Shown: piece after piece, positions 51,487 to 64,000 of the stretch | Numbering within the stretch: position 1 is the first letter of the stretch | Layout: every line of letters begins with the position of its first letter | Assembly (NCBI GenBank): GCA_037893225.1 | Contig: JAZGUH010000711.1 | Location: forward strand, 682,001-746,000 | Direction: 5' to 3' | Length of the DNA: 64,000 nucleotides | Source of the DNA: Hippasteria phrygiana | Taxonomy: Eukaryota; Echinodermata; Asteroidea; Valvatida; Goniasteridae | Made by a program: the position numbers and the translations under genes | Notes under the pieces: generated by a model | The model's input: the letters and a program-made list of their open reading frames with translations, nothing else | The model's database searches: none | What the model was told of the DNA's origin: nothing

Positions 51487-53805
51487 ACATGTAGCGCCAG
51501 ATCTAAGCTATCCATACATGTCGAAATTACTGAATTTGGTTGATATTTCATGCAATTATAAATGAGTAAAGCAAGTCCATACCCCAGGGAATTTGACATG
51601 CATGGAGCAATAAATAGACGGTAACATGTACACAGATGTTGGCCGGAAAGAAAATAAACATTGCGAGGTTTGAATTTTCTCCACAAGTGTTAACTCTAAG
51701 AAGCCGCCGATAATTGCAACATGTAGCGCCAGATCTAAGCTATCCATACTTGTCAAAATTACTGAATTTGGTTGATATTTCATGCAATTATGAATGAGTA
51801 AAGCAAGTCCATACCCCAGGGAATTTGACAGGCATGGAGCAATAAATAGACGGTAATCTGCACACAGATGGTGGCCGGGAAGAAAATAAACATTGCGAGG
51901 TTTGAATTTTCTCCACAAGTGTTAACTCTAAGAAGCCGCCGATAATTGCAACATGTAGCGCCAGATCTAAGCTATCCATACATGTCAAAATTACTGAATT
52001 TGGTTGATATTTCATGCAATTATGAATGAGTAAAGCAAGTCATACCCTAGGGAATTTGACAGGCATGGAGCAATACATAGAAGGTAATATGCACACAGAT
52101 GTTGGCCGGAAAGAAAATAAACATTGCGAGGTTTGAATTTTCTACACAAGTTTTAACTCTAAGAAGCCGCCGATAATTGCAACATGTAGCGCCAGATCTA
52201 AGCTATACATACATGTCAAAATTACTGCATTTGGTTGATATTTCATGCAATTATGAATGAGTAAAGCAAGTCCATACCCCAGGGAATTTGACATGCATGG
52301 AGCAATACATATACAGTAATATGTACACAGATGTTGGCCGGGAAGAAAATAAACATTGCGTGGTTTGAATTTTCTCCACAGGTGTTAACTCTAAGAAGCC
52401 GCCGATAATTGCAACATGTAGCGCCAGATCTAAGCTATCCATACATGTCAAAATTACTGCATTTGGTTGATATTTCATGCAATTATGAATGAGTAAAGCA
52501 AGTCCATACCCCAGGGAATTTGAGAGGCATGGAGCAATAAATAAAAGGTAATCTGCACACAGATGGTGGCCGAGAAGAAAATAAACATTGCGTGGTTTGA
52601 ATTTTCTCCACAGGTGTTAACTCTAAGAAGCCGCCGATAATTGCAACATGTAGCGCCAGATCTAAGCTATCCATACATGTCAAAATTACTGAATTTGGTT
52701 GATATTTCATGCAATTATGAATGAGTAAAGCAAGTCCATACCCCAGGGAATTTGACATGCATGGAGCAATAAATAGACGGTAACATGTACACAGATGTTG
52801 GCCGGGAAGAAAATAAACATTGCGAGGTTTGAATTTTCTCCACAAGTTTTAACTCTAAGAAGCCGTCGATGATTGCAACATGTAGCGCCAGATCTAAGCT
52901 ATACATACATGTCAAAATTACTGCATTTAGTTGATATTTCATGCAATTATGAATGAGTAAAGCAAGTCCATACCCCAGGGAATTTGACATGCATGGAGCA
53001 ATAAATAGACGGTAATATGTACACAGATGTTGGCCGGAAAGAAAATAAACATTGCGAGGTTTGAATTTTCTCCACAAGTTTGAACTCTAAGAAGCCGCCG
53101 ATGATTGCAACATGTAGCGCCAGATCTAAGCTATCCATACATGTCAAAATTACTGCATTTGGTTGATATTTCATGCAATTATGAATGAGTAAAGCAAGTC
53201 CATACCCCAGGGAATTTGAGAGGCATGGAGCAATAAATAAAAGGTAATCTGCACACAGATGGTGGCCGAGAAGAAAATAAACATTGCGTGGTTTGAATTT
53301 TCTCCACAGGTGTTAACTCTAAGAAGCCGCCGATAATTGCAACATGTAGCGCCAGATCTAAGCTATCCATACATGTCAAAATTACTGAATTTGGTTGATA
53401 TTTCATGCAATTATGAATGAGTAAAGCAAGTCCATACCCCAGGGAATTTGACATGCATGGAGCAATAAATAGACGGTAACATGTACACAGATGTTGGCCG
53501 GGAAGAAAATAAACATTGCGAGGTTTGAATTTTCTCCACAAGTTTTAACTCTAAGAAGCCGTCGATGATTGCAACATGTAGCGCCAGATCTAAGCTATAC
53601 ATACATGTCAAAATTACTGCATTTAGTTGATATTTCATGCAATTATGAATGAGTAAAGCAAGTCCATACCCCAGGGAATTTGACATGCATGGAGCAATAA
53701 ATAGACGGTAATATGTACACAGATGTTGGCCGGAAAGAAAATAAACATTGCGAGGTTTGAATTTTCTCCACAAGTTTGAACTCTAAGAAGCCGCCGATGA
53801 TTGCA
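51487..53805. repeat. H-I-J-K-O region, nested duplications
   Basis: Monomers: A74 G-like, F H I O J K O J K. The first five repeat 50096-51254 at an offset of 1391 bp. The O-J-K triplet at 52414-53109 is duplicated in tandem at 53110-53805 (696 bp, 3x232). Confidence 0.85.
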
Positions 53806-54733
53806 ACATGTAGCGCCAGATCTAAGCTATCCATACATGTCAAAATTACTGAATTTGGTTGATATTTCATGCAATTATGAATGAGTAAAGCAAGTCCATA
53901 CCCCAGGGAATTTGACAGGCATGGAGCAATAAATAAAAGGTAATCTGCACACAGATGGTGGCCGGGAAGAAAATAAACATTGCGAGGTTTGAATTTTCTC
54001 CACAAGTGTTAACTCTAAGAAGCCGCCGATAATTGCAACATGTAGCGCCAGATCTAAGCTATCCATACTTGTCAAAATTACTGAATTTGGTTGATATTTC
54101 ATGCAATTATGAATGAGTAAAGCAAGTCCATACCCCAGGGAATTTGACAGGCATGGAGCAATAAATAGACGGTAATCTGCACACAGATGGTGGCCGGGAA
54201 GAAAATAAACATTGCGAGGTTTGAATTTTCTCCACAAGTGTTAACTCTAAGAAGCCGCCGATAATTGCAACATGTAGCGCCAGATCTAAGCTATCCATAG
54301 ATGTCGAAATTACTGAATTTGGTTGATATTTCATGCAATTATGAATGAGTAAAGCAAGTCCATACCCCAGGGAATTTGACATGCATGGAGCAATAAATAG
54401 ACGGTAATCTGTACACAGATGTTGGCCGGAAAGAAAATAAACATTGCGAGGTTTGAATTTTCTCCACAAGTGTTAACTCTAAGAAGCCGCCGATAATTGC
54501 AACATGTAGCGCCAGATCTAAGCTATCCATACTTGTCAAAATTACTGAATTTGGTTGATATTTCATGCAATTATGAATGAGTAAAGCAAGTCCATACCCC
54601 AGGGAATTTGACATGCATGGAGCAATAAATAGACGGTAACATGTACACAGATGGTGGCCGGGAAGAAAATAAACATTGCGAGGTTTGAATTTTCTCCACA
54701 AGTGTTAACTCTAAGAAGCCGCCGATAATTGCA
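53806..54733. repeat. Four monomers: N-like, F, G with ATAGATG, F/G hybrid
   Basis: The N-like monomer has ATAAAAGG but T65. The type-G monomer at 54270 has the private G31 shared with 58444 and 63314. The monomer at 54502 has T32 at its 5' end but T113, TAACATG and G153/G161, and resembles the 48705 hybrid from position 113 onward. Confidence 0.75.
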
Positions 54734-56819
54734 ACATGTAGCGCCAGATCTAAGCTATCCATACATGTCAAAATTACTGAATTTGGTTGATATTTCATGC
54801 AATTATGAATGAGTAAAGCAAGTCATACCCTAGGGAATTTGACAGGCATGGAGCAATACATAGAAGGTAATATGCACACAGATGTTGGCCGGAAAGAAAA
54901 TAAACATTGCGAGGTTTGAATTTTCCACACAAGTTTTAACTCTAAGAAGCCGCCGATAATTGCAACATGTAGCGCCAGATCTAAGCTATACATACATGTC
55001 AAAATTACTGCATTTGGTTGATATTTCATGCAATTATGAATGAGTAAAGCAAGTCCATACCCCAGGGAATTTGACATGCATGGAGCAATACATATACAGT
55101 AATATGTACACAGATGTTGGCCGGGAAGAAAATAAACATTGCGTGGTTTGAATTTTCTCCACAGGTGTTAACTCTAAGAAGCCGCCGATAATTGCAACAT
55201 GTAGCGCCAGATCTAAGCTATCCATACATGTCAAAATTACTGAATTTGGTTGATATTTCATGCAATTATGAATGAGTAAAGCAAGTCCATACCCCAGGGA
55301 ATTTGACATGCATGGAGCAATAAATAGACGGTAACATGTACACAGATGTTGGCCGGGAAGAAAATAAACATTGCGAGGTTTGAATTTTCTCCACAAGTTT
55401 TAACTCTAAGAAGCCGTCGATGATTGCAACATGTAGCGCCAGATCTAAGCTATACATACATGTCAAAATTACTGCATTTAGTTGATATTTCATGCAATTA
55501 TGAATGAGTAAAGCAAGTCCATACCCCAGGGAATTTGACATGCATGGAGCAATAAATAGACGGTAATATGTACACAGATGTTGGCCGGAAAGAAAATAAA
55601 CATTGCGAGGTTTGAATTTTCTCCACAAGTTTGAACTCTAAGAAGCCGCCGATGATTGCAACATGTAGCGCCAGATCTAAGCTATCCATACATGTCAAAA
55701 TTACTGCATTTGGTTGATATTTCATGCAATTATGAATGAGTAAAGCAAGTCCATACCCCAGGGAATTTGAGAGGCATGGAGCAATAAATAAAAGGTAATC
55801 TGCACACAGATGGTGGCCGGGAAGAAAATAAACATTGCGAGGTTTGAATTTTCTCCACAAGTGTTAACTCTAAGAAGCCGCCGATAATTGCAACATGTAG
55901 CGCCAGATCTAAGCTATCCATACATGTCGAAATTACTGAATTTGGTTGATATTTCATGCAATTATAAATGAGTAAAGCAAGTCCATACCCCAGGGAATTT
56001 GACATGCATGGAGCAATAAATAGACGGTAACATGTACACAGATGTTGGCCGGAAAGAAAATAAACATTGCGAGGTTTGAATTTTCTCCACAAGTGTTAAC
56101 TCTAAGAAGCCGCCGATAATTGCAACATGTAGCGCCAGATCTAAGCTATCCATACTTGTCAAAATTACTGAATTTGGTTGATATTTCATGCAATTATGAA
56201 TGAGTAAAGCAAGTCCATACCCCAGGGAATTTGACAGGCATGGAGCAATAAATAGACGGTAATCTGCACACAGATGGTGGCCGGGAAGAAAATAAACATT
56301 GCGAGGTTTGAATTTTCTCCACAAGTGTTAACTCTAAGAAGCCGCCGATAATTGCAACATGTAGCGCCAGATCTAAGCTATCCATACATGTCAAAATTAC
56401 TGAATTTGGTTGATATTTCATGCAATTATGAATGAGTAAAGCAAGTCATACCCTAGGGAATTTGACAGGCATGGAGCAATACATAGAAGGTAATATGCAC
56501 ACAGATGTTGGCCGGAAAGAAAATAAACATTGCGAGGTTTGAATTTTCTACACAAGTTTTAACTCTAAGAAGCCGCCGATAATTGCAACATGTAGCGCCA
56601 GATCTAAGCTATACATACATGTCAAAATTACTGCATTTGGTTGATATTTCATGCAATTATGAATGAGTAAAGCAAGTCCATACCCCAGGGAATTTGACAT
56701 GCATGGAGCAATACATATACAGTAATATGTACACAGATGTTGGCCGGGAAGAAAATAAACATTGCGTGGTTTGAATTTTCTCCACAGGTGTTAACTCTAA
56801 GAAGCCGCCGATAATTGCA
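54734..56819. repeat. Second copy of 48937-51022
   Basis: Nine monomers, H I J K O' A74-G-like F H I, at an offset of 5797 bp (25 monomers, three of 231 bp). The private TTTTCCAC in the first H (54734) and A74 (55893) are shared with the first copy. The likeness continues leftward into the 3' part of the 54502 and 48705 hybrids. Confidence 0.85.
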
Positions 56820-58675
56820 ACATGTAGCGCCAGATCTAAGCTATCCATACATGTCAAAATTACTGAATTTGGTTGATATTTCATGCAATTATGAATGAGT
56901 AAAGCAAGTCCATACCCCAGGGAATTTGACATGCATGGAGCAATAAATAGACGGTAACATGTACACAGATGTTGGCCGGGAAGAAAATAAACATTGCGAG
57001 GTTTGAATTTTCTCCACAAGTTTTAACTCTAAGAAGCCGTCGATGATTGCAACATGTAGCGCCAGATCTAAGCTATACATACATGTCAAAATTACTGCAT
57101 TTAGTTGATATTTCATGCAATTATGAATGAGTAAAGCAAGTCCATACCCCAGGGAATTTGACATGCATGGAGCAATAAATAGACGGTAATATGTACACAG
57201 ATGTTGGCCGGAAAGAAAATAAACATTGCGAGGTTTGAATTTTCTCCACAAGTTTGAACTCTAAGAAGCCGCCGATGATTGCAACATGTAGCGCCAGATC
57301 TAAGCTATCCATACATGTCAAAATTACTGCATTTGGTTGATATTTCATGCAATTATGAATGAGTAAAGCAAGTCCATACCCCAGGGAATTTGAGAGGCAT
57401 GGAGCAATAAATAAAAGGTAATCTGCACACAGATGGTGGCCGAGAAGAAAATAAACATTGCGTGGTTTGAATTTTCTCCACAGGTGTTAACTCTAAGAAG
57501 CCGCCGATAATTGCAACATGTAGCGCCAGATCTAAGCTATCCATACATGTCAAAATTACTGAATTTGGTTGATATTTCATGCAATTATGAATGAGTAAAG
57601 CAAGTCCATACCCCAGGGAATTTGACATGCATGGAGCAATAAATAGACGGTAACATGTACACAGATGTTGGCCGGGAAGAAAATAAACATTGCGAGGTTT
57701 GAATTTTCTCCACAAGTTTTAACTCTAAGAAGCCGTCGATGATTGCAACATGTAGCGCCAGATCTAAGCTATACATACATGTCAAAATTACTGCATTTAG
57801 TTGATATTTCATGCAATTATGAATGAGTAAAGCAAGTCCATACCCCAGGGAATTTGACATGCATGGAGCAATAAATAGACGGTAATATGTACACAGATGT
57901 TGGCCGGAAAGAAAATAAACATTGCGAGGTTTGAATTTTCTCCACAAGTTTGAACTCTAAGAAGCCGCCGATGATTGCAACATGTAGCGCCAGATCTAAG
58001 CTATCCATACATGTCAAAATTACTGAATTTGGTTGATATTTCATGCAATTATGAATGAGTAAAGCAAGTCCATACCCCAGGGAATTTGACAGGCATGGAG
58101 CAATAAATAAAAGGTAATCTGCACACAGATGGTGGCCGGGAAGAAAATAAACATTGCGAGGTTTGAATTTTCTCCACAAGTGTTAACTCTAAGAAGCCGC
58201 CGATAATTGCAACATGTAGCGCCAGATCTAAGCTATCCATACTTGTCAAAATTACTGAATTTGGTTGATATTTCATGCAATTATGAATGAGTAAAGCAAG
58301 TCCATACCCCAGGGAATTTGACAGGCATGGAGCAATAAATAGACGGTAATCTGCACACAGATGGTGGCCGGGAAGAAAATAAACATTGCGAGGTTTGAAT
58401 TTTCTCCACAAGTGTTAACTCTAAGAAGCCGCCGATAATTGCAACATGTAGCGCCAGATCTAAGCTATCCATAGATGTCGAAATTACTGAATTTGGTTGA
58501 TATTTCATGCAATTATGAATGAGTAAAGCAAGTCCATACCCCAGGGAATTTGACATGCATGGAGCAATAAATAGACGGTAATCTGTACACAGATGTTGGC
58601 CGGAAAGAAAATAAACATTGCGAGGTTTGAATTTTCTCCACAAGTGTTAACTCTAAGAAGCCGCCGATAATTGCA
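56820..58675. repeat. Second copy of 52646-54501
   Basis: Eight monomers, J K O J K N-like F G(ATAGATG), at an offset of 4174 bp. Unlike the first copy, no type-O monomer precedes the first J; an I does. Confidence 0.85.
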
Positions 58676-60067
58676 ACATGTAGCGCCAGATCTAAGCTAT
58701 CCATACTTGTCAAAATTACTGAATTTGGTTGATATTTCATGCAATTATGAATGAGTAAAGCAAGTCCATACCCCAGGGAATTTGACAGGCATGGAGCAAT
58801 AAATAGACGGTAATCTGCACACAGATGGTGGCCGGGAAGAAAATAAACATTGCGAGGTTTGAATTTTCTCCACAAGTGTTAACTCTAAGAAGCCGCCGAT
58901 AATTGCAACATGTAGCGCCAGATCTAAGCTATCCATACATGTCAAAATTACTGAATTTGGTTGATATTTCATGCAATTATGAATGAGTAAAGCAAGTCCA
59001 TACCCCAGGGAATTTGACAGGCATGGAGCAATAAATAGACGGTAATCTGCACACAGATGGTGGCCGGGAAGAAAATAAACATTGCGAGGTTTGAATTTTC
59101 TCCACAAGTTTTAACTCTAAGAAGCCGCCGATAATTGCAACATGTAGCGCCAGATCTAAGCTATCCATACATGTCAACATTACTGAATTTGGTTGATATT
59201 TCATGCAATTATGAATGAGTAAAGCAAGTCCATACCCCAGGGAATTTGACATGCATGGAGCAATAAATAGACGGTAACATGTACACAGATGTTGGCCGGA
59301 AAGAAAATAAACATTGCGAGGTTTGAATTTTCTCCACAAGTGTTAACTCTAAGAAGCCGCCGATAATTGCAACATGTAGCGCCAGATCTAAGCTATCCAT
59401 ACATGTCAAAATTACTGAATTTGGTTGATATTTCATGCAATTATGAATGAGTAAAGCAAGTCCATACCCCAGGGAATTTGACAGGCATGGAGCAATAAAT
59501 AGACGGTAATATGTACACAGATGTTGGCCGGAAAGAAAATAAACATTGCGAGGTTTGAATTTTCTCCACAAGTTTTAACTCTAGGAAGCCGCCGATAATT
59601 GCAACATGTAGCGCCAGATCTAAGCTATACATACATGTCAAAATTACTGCATTTGGTTGATATTTCATGCAATTATGAATGAGTAAAGCAAGTCCATACC
59701 CCAGGGAATTTGACATGCATGGAGCAATACATATACAGTAATATGTACACAGATGTTGGCCGGGAAGAAAATAAACATTGCGTGGTTTGAATTTTCTCCA
59801 CAGGTGTTAACTCTAAGAAGCCGCCGATAATTGCAACATGTAGCGCCAGATCTAAGCTATCCATACATGTCAAAATTACTGAATTTGGTTGATATTTCAT
59901 GCAATTATGAATGAGTAAAGCAAGTCCATACCCCAGGGAATTTGACATGCATGGAGCAATAAATAGACGGTAACATGTACACAGATGTTGGCCGGGAAGA
60001 AAATAAACATTGCGAGGTTTGAATTTTCTCCACAAGTTTTAACTCTAAGAAGCCGTCGATGATTGCA
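58676..60067. repeat. Satellite segment F, F-like, L A I J
   Basis: Six monomers. A is followed directly by I without a 231-bp H between, as at 11596 and 27137. Confidence 0.8.
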
Positions 60068-62385
60068 ACATGTAGCGCCAGATCTAAGCTATCCATACAT
60101 GTCAAAATTACTGAATTTGGTTGATATTTCATGCAATTATGAATGAGTAAAGCAAGTCCATACCCCAGGGAATTTGACAGGCATGGAGCAATAAATAAAA
60201 GGTAATCTGCACACAGATGGTGGCCGGGAAGAAAATAAACATTGCGAGGTTTGAATTTTCTCCACAAGTGTTAACTCTAAGAAGCCGCCGATAATTGCAA
60301 CATGTAGCGCCAGATCTAAGCTATCCATACTTGTCAACATTACTGAATTTGGTTGATATTTCATGCAATTATGAATGAGTAAAGCAAGTCCATACCCCAG
60401 GGAATTTGACAGGCATGGAGCAATAAATAGACGGTAATCTGCACACAGATGGTGGCCGGGAAGAAAATAAACATTGCGAGGTTTGAATTTTCTCCACAAG
60501 TTTTAACTCTAAGAAGCCGCCGATAATTGCAACATGTAGCGCCAGATCTAAGCTATCCATACATGTCAAAATTACTGAATTTGGTTGATATTTTATGCAA
60601 TTATGAATGAGTAAAGCAAGTCCATACCCCAGGGAATTTGACATGCATGGAGCAATAAATAGACGGTAACATGTATACAGATGTTGGCCGGAAAGAAAAT
60701 AAACATTGCGAGGTTTGAATTTTCTCCACAAGTGTTAACTCTAAGAAGCCGCCGATAATTGCAACATGTAGCGCCAGATCTAAGCTATCCATACATGTCA
60801 AAATTACTGAATTTGGTTGATATTTCATGCAATTATGAATGAGTAAAGCAAGTCATACCCTAGGGAATTTGACAGGCATGGAGCAATAAATAGAAGGTAA
60901 TATGCACACAGATGTTGGCCGGAAAGAAAATAAACATTGCGAGGTTTGAATTTTCTCCACAAGTTTTAACTCTAAGAAGCCGCCGATAATTGCAACATGT
61001 AGCGCCAGATCTAAGCTATCCATACATGTCAAAATTACTGAATTTGGTTGATATTTCATGCAATTATGAATGAGTAAAGCAAGTCCATACCCCAGGGAAT
61101 TTGACATGCATGGAGCAATAAATAGACGGTAACATGTACACAGATGTTGGCCGGGAAGAAAATAAACATTGCGAGGTTTGAATTTTCTCCACAAGTTTTA
61201 ACTCTAAGAAGCCGTCGATGATTGCAACATGTAGCGCCAGATCTAAGCTATACATACATGTCAAAATTACTGAATTTGGTTGATATTTCATGCAATTATG
61301 AATGAGTAAAGCAAGTCCATACCCCAGGGAATTTGACAGGCATGGAGCAATAAATAAAAGGTAATCTGCACACAGATGGTGGCCGGGAAGAAAATAAACA
61401 TTGCGAGGTTTGAATTTTCTCCACAAGTGTTAACTCTAAGAAGCCGCCGATAATTGCAACATGTAGCGCCAGATCTAAGCTATCCATACTTGTCAACATT
61501 ACTGAATTTGGTTGATATTTCATGCAATTATGAATGAGTAAAGCAAGTCCATACCCCAGGGAATTTGACAGGCATGGAGCAATAAATAGACGGTAATCTG
61601 CACACAGATGGTGGCCGGGAAGAAAATAAACATTGCGAGGTTTGAATTTTCTCCACAAGTTTTAACTCTAAGAAGCCGCCGATAATTGCAACATGTAGCG
61701 CCAGATCTAAGCTATCCATACATGTCAAAATTACTGAATTTGGTTGATATTTTATGCAATTATGAATGAGTAAAGCAAGTCCATACCCCAGGGAATTTGA
61801 CATGCATGGAGCAATAAATAGACGGTAACATGTATACAGATGTTGGCCGGAAAGAAAATAAACATTGCGAGGTTTGAATTTTCTCCACAAGTGTTAACTC
61901 TAAGAAGCCGCCGATAATTGCAACATGTAGCGCCAGATCTAAGCTATCCATACATGTCAAAATTACTGAATTTGGTTGATATTTCATGCAATTATGAATG
62001 AGTAAAGCAAGTCATACCCTAGGGAATTTGACAGGCATGGAGCAATAAATAGAAGGTAATATGCACACAGATGTTGGCCGGAAAGAAAATAAACATTGCG
62101 AGGTTTGAATTTTCTCCACAAGTTTTAACTCTAAGAAGCCGCCGATAATTGCAACATGTAGCGCCAGATCTAAGCTATCCATACATGTCAAAATTACTGA
62201 ATTTGGTTGATATTTCATGCAATTATGAATGAGTAAAGCAACTCCATACCCCAGGGAATTTGACATGCATGGAGCAATAAATAGACGGTAATATGTACAC
62301 AGATGTTGGCCGGAAAGAAAATAAACATTGCGAGGTTTGAATTTTCTCCACAAGTGTTAACTCTAAGAAGCCGCCGATAATTGCA
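60068..62385. repeat. 5-monomer tandem duplication (2 x 1159 bp)
   Basis: N-like C D E J at 60068-61226, then N-like C D E and a T113 monomer at 61227-62385. Both D copies (60532 and 61691) carry the private T63 (TTTTATGC). The copies differ at position 26 of the first monomer and in the last monomer (60995 versus 62154, the latter with a unique CAACTCC). Confidence 0.85.
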
Positions 62386-64000
62386 ACATGTAGCGCCAGA
62401 TCTAAGCTATCCATACATGTCAAAATGACTGAATTTGGTTGATATTTCATGCAATTATGAATGAGTAAAGCAAGTCCATACCCCAGGGAATTTGACAGGC
62501 ATGGAGCAATAAATAGACGGTAACATGTACACAGATGTTGGCCGGGAAGAAAATAAACATTGCGAGGTTTGAATTTTCTCCACAAGTTTTAACTCTAAGA
62601 AGCCGTCGATGATTGCAACATGTAGCGCCAGATCTAAGCTATACATACATGTCAAAATTACTGCATTTAGTTGATATTTCATGCAATTATGAATGAGTAA
62701 AGCAAGTCCATACCCCAGGGAATTTGACATGCATGGAGCAATAAATAGACGGTAATATGTACACAGATGTTGGCCGGAAAGAAAATAAACATTGCGAGGT
62801 TTGAATTTTCTCCACAAGTTTGAACTCTAAGAAGCCGCCGATGATTGCAACATGTAGCGCCAGATCTAAGCTATCCATACATGTCAAAATTACTGAATTT
62901 GGTTGATATTTCATGCAATTATGAATGAGTAAAGCAAGTCCATACCCCAGGGAATTTGACAGGCATGGAGCAATAAATAAAAGGTAATCTGCACACAGAT
63001 GGTGGCCGGGAAGAAAATAAACATTGCGAGGTTTGAATTTTCTCCACAAGTGTTAACTCTAAGAAGCCGCCGATAATTGCAACATGTAGCGCCAGATCTA
63101 AGCTATCCATACTTGTCAAAATTACTGAATTTGGTTGATATTTCATGCAATTATGAATGAGTAAAGCAAGTCCATACCCCAGGGAATTTGACAGGCATGG
63201 AGCAATAAATAGACGGTAATCTGCACACAGATGGTGGCCGGGAAGAAAATAAACATTGCGAGGTTTGAATTTTCTCCACAAGTGTTAACTCTAAGAAGCC
63301 GCCGATAATTGCAACATGTAGCGCCAGATCTAAGCTATCCATAGATGTCGAAATTACTGAATTTGGTTGATATTTCATGCAATTATGAATGAGTAAAGCA
63401 AGTCCATACCCCAGGGAATTTGACATGCATGGAGCAATAAATAGACGGTAATCTGTACACAGATGTTGGCCGGAAAGAAAATAAACATTGCGAGGTTTGA
63501 ATTTTCTCCACAAGTGTTAACTCTAAGAAGCCGCCGATAATTGCAACATGTAGCGCCAGATCTAAGCTATCCATACTTGTCAAAATTACTGAATTTGGTT
63601 GATATTTCATGCAATTATGAATGAGTAAAGCAAGTCCATACCCCAGGGAATTTGACAGGCATTGAGCAATAAATAGACGGTAATCTGCACACAGATGGTG
63701 GCCGGGAAGAAAATAAACATTGCGAGGTTTGAATTTTCTCCACAAGTGTTAACTCTAAGAAGCCGCCGATAATTGCAACATGTAGCGCCAGATCTAAGCT
63801 ATCCATACATGTCAAAATTACTGAATTTGGTTGATATTTCATGCAATTATGAATGAGTAAAGCAAGTCCATACCCCAGGGAATTTGACAGGCATGGAGCA
63901 ATAAATAGACGGTAATCTGCACACAGATGGTGGCCGGGAAGAAAATAAACATTGCGAGGTTTGAATTTTCTCCACAAGTTTTAACTCTAAGAAGCCGCCG
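62386..64000. repeat. Terminal segment: hybrid, K, N-like, F, G(ATAGATG), F, partial F-like
   Basis: The monomer at 62386 is a hybrid with a unique AAAATGACT and G113 plus TAACATG. From 62850 to the end the order and variants match 57980-59130 (offset 4870 bp), including the ATAGATG marker; the F at 63546 has a private CATTGAGC. The last monomer starts at 63778 and is cut by the window at its 223rd base, so the array continues beyond. Confidence 0.85.

Larger units (their letters stand above)
1..64000. repeat. Satellite DNA array, 232-bp monomer, 275 full copies plus one partial
   Basis: The window is a head-to-tail array from first to last base. Monomers start at 1, 233, 465, 697, 929, 1161, 1393 and then 1624, because the one at 1393 is 231 bp. 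Counting all starts gives 275 complete units and a final partial one at 63778. No inversion, spacer, transposon or unique sequence breaks it, and both ends of the window lie inside the array, so its true length is unknown. The only length change seen is one recurring single-base deletion; everything else is substitution. Known of such arrays: they are usually centromeric or heterochromatic in eukaryotes. That location is inference here, because no flanking DNA is present. I do not recognise the family. Confidence 0.98.

Noticed and set aside
70..63977. Protein-coding genes on the minus strand (repeated frames of 75 to 120 codons)
   Set aside because: They overlap each other by about 130 bases, reuse the same DNA in two frames, depend on tandem arrangement to stay open, and change at sites that alter residues freely. 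There is no codon-level constraint or distinct start context. They are products of the repeat unit.
1..64000. CRISPR array
   Set aside because: The whole unit repeats with no unique spacers; 232 bp is far beyond CRISPR repeat-spacer size, and no cas genes are present.
1..64000. Transposon, rDNA spacer or telomeric repeat
   Set aside because: No terminal inverted repeats, transposase or reverse transcriptase, rRNA sequence or TTAGGG-like short repeat was seen anywhere in the window.

Overview
The whole 64,000-base window is one uninterrupted array of a tandemly repeated satellite DNA. I find no gene, RNA gene, transposon, CRISPR array or unique sequence in it. The monomer is 232 bp. Starting the unit at base 1 (ACATGTAGCG...), the window holds 275 complete monomers (252 of 232 bp and 23 of 231 bp; 252x232 + 23x231 = 63,777) plus a 223-bp partial monomer at 63778-64000. 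All copies are in the same orientation. Pairs that I compared differ at about 0 to 15 positions (roughly 93-100% identity), and the first monomer is 38.8% G+C by direct count.

Organism: nothing names a species and I do not recognise the family. A homogeneous array of this size with multi-monomer higher-order repeats (HORs) is typical of eukaryotic centromeric, pericentromeric or other heterochromatic DNA, and it would normally need long reads to assemble. Metazoan is a guess only. CpG is only mildly depleted in the first monomer (7 seen, about 9 expected from its base content).

Layout. Linked substitutions sort the monomers into about 16 recurring types (A-P below). 1-464: two leading monomers. 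465-7884: a 17-monomer, 3942-bp HOR present nearly twice. 6726-9971: a 7-monomer tandem duplication. 8581-12755: an 18-monomer block that recurs at 24122-28296. 12756-15074: a run A-B-C-D-E-F-G-F. 15075-24121: an 8-monomer (1856-bp) HOR in four units, two of them enlarged by whole-monomer insertions. 28297-30152: G/F/L/N-type transition. 30153-40588: a 14/15-monomer HOR ending in a 6-monomer tandem duplication. 40589-46849: F/G/E-rich patchwork with a 7-monomer tandem duplication. 46850-48704: a distant copy of 3943-5797. 48705-58675: H-I-J-K-O-rich blocks with several nested duplications. 58676-64000: a mixed tail with a 5-monomer tandem duplication.

How it works together: every block boundary I could place is in register with the 232-bp unit, private substitutions travel with blocks, and hybrid monomers sit at junctions. 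This is what repeated unequal crossover and gene conversion would leave. The minus-strand open frames of up to 120 codons in almost every monomer are a by-product of the repeat, because 232 is not a multiple of 3, and they are not called as genes.
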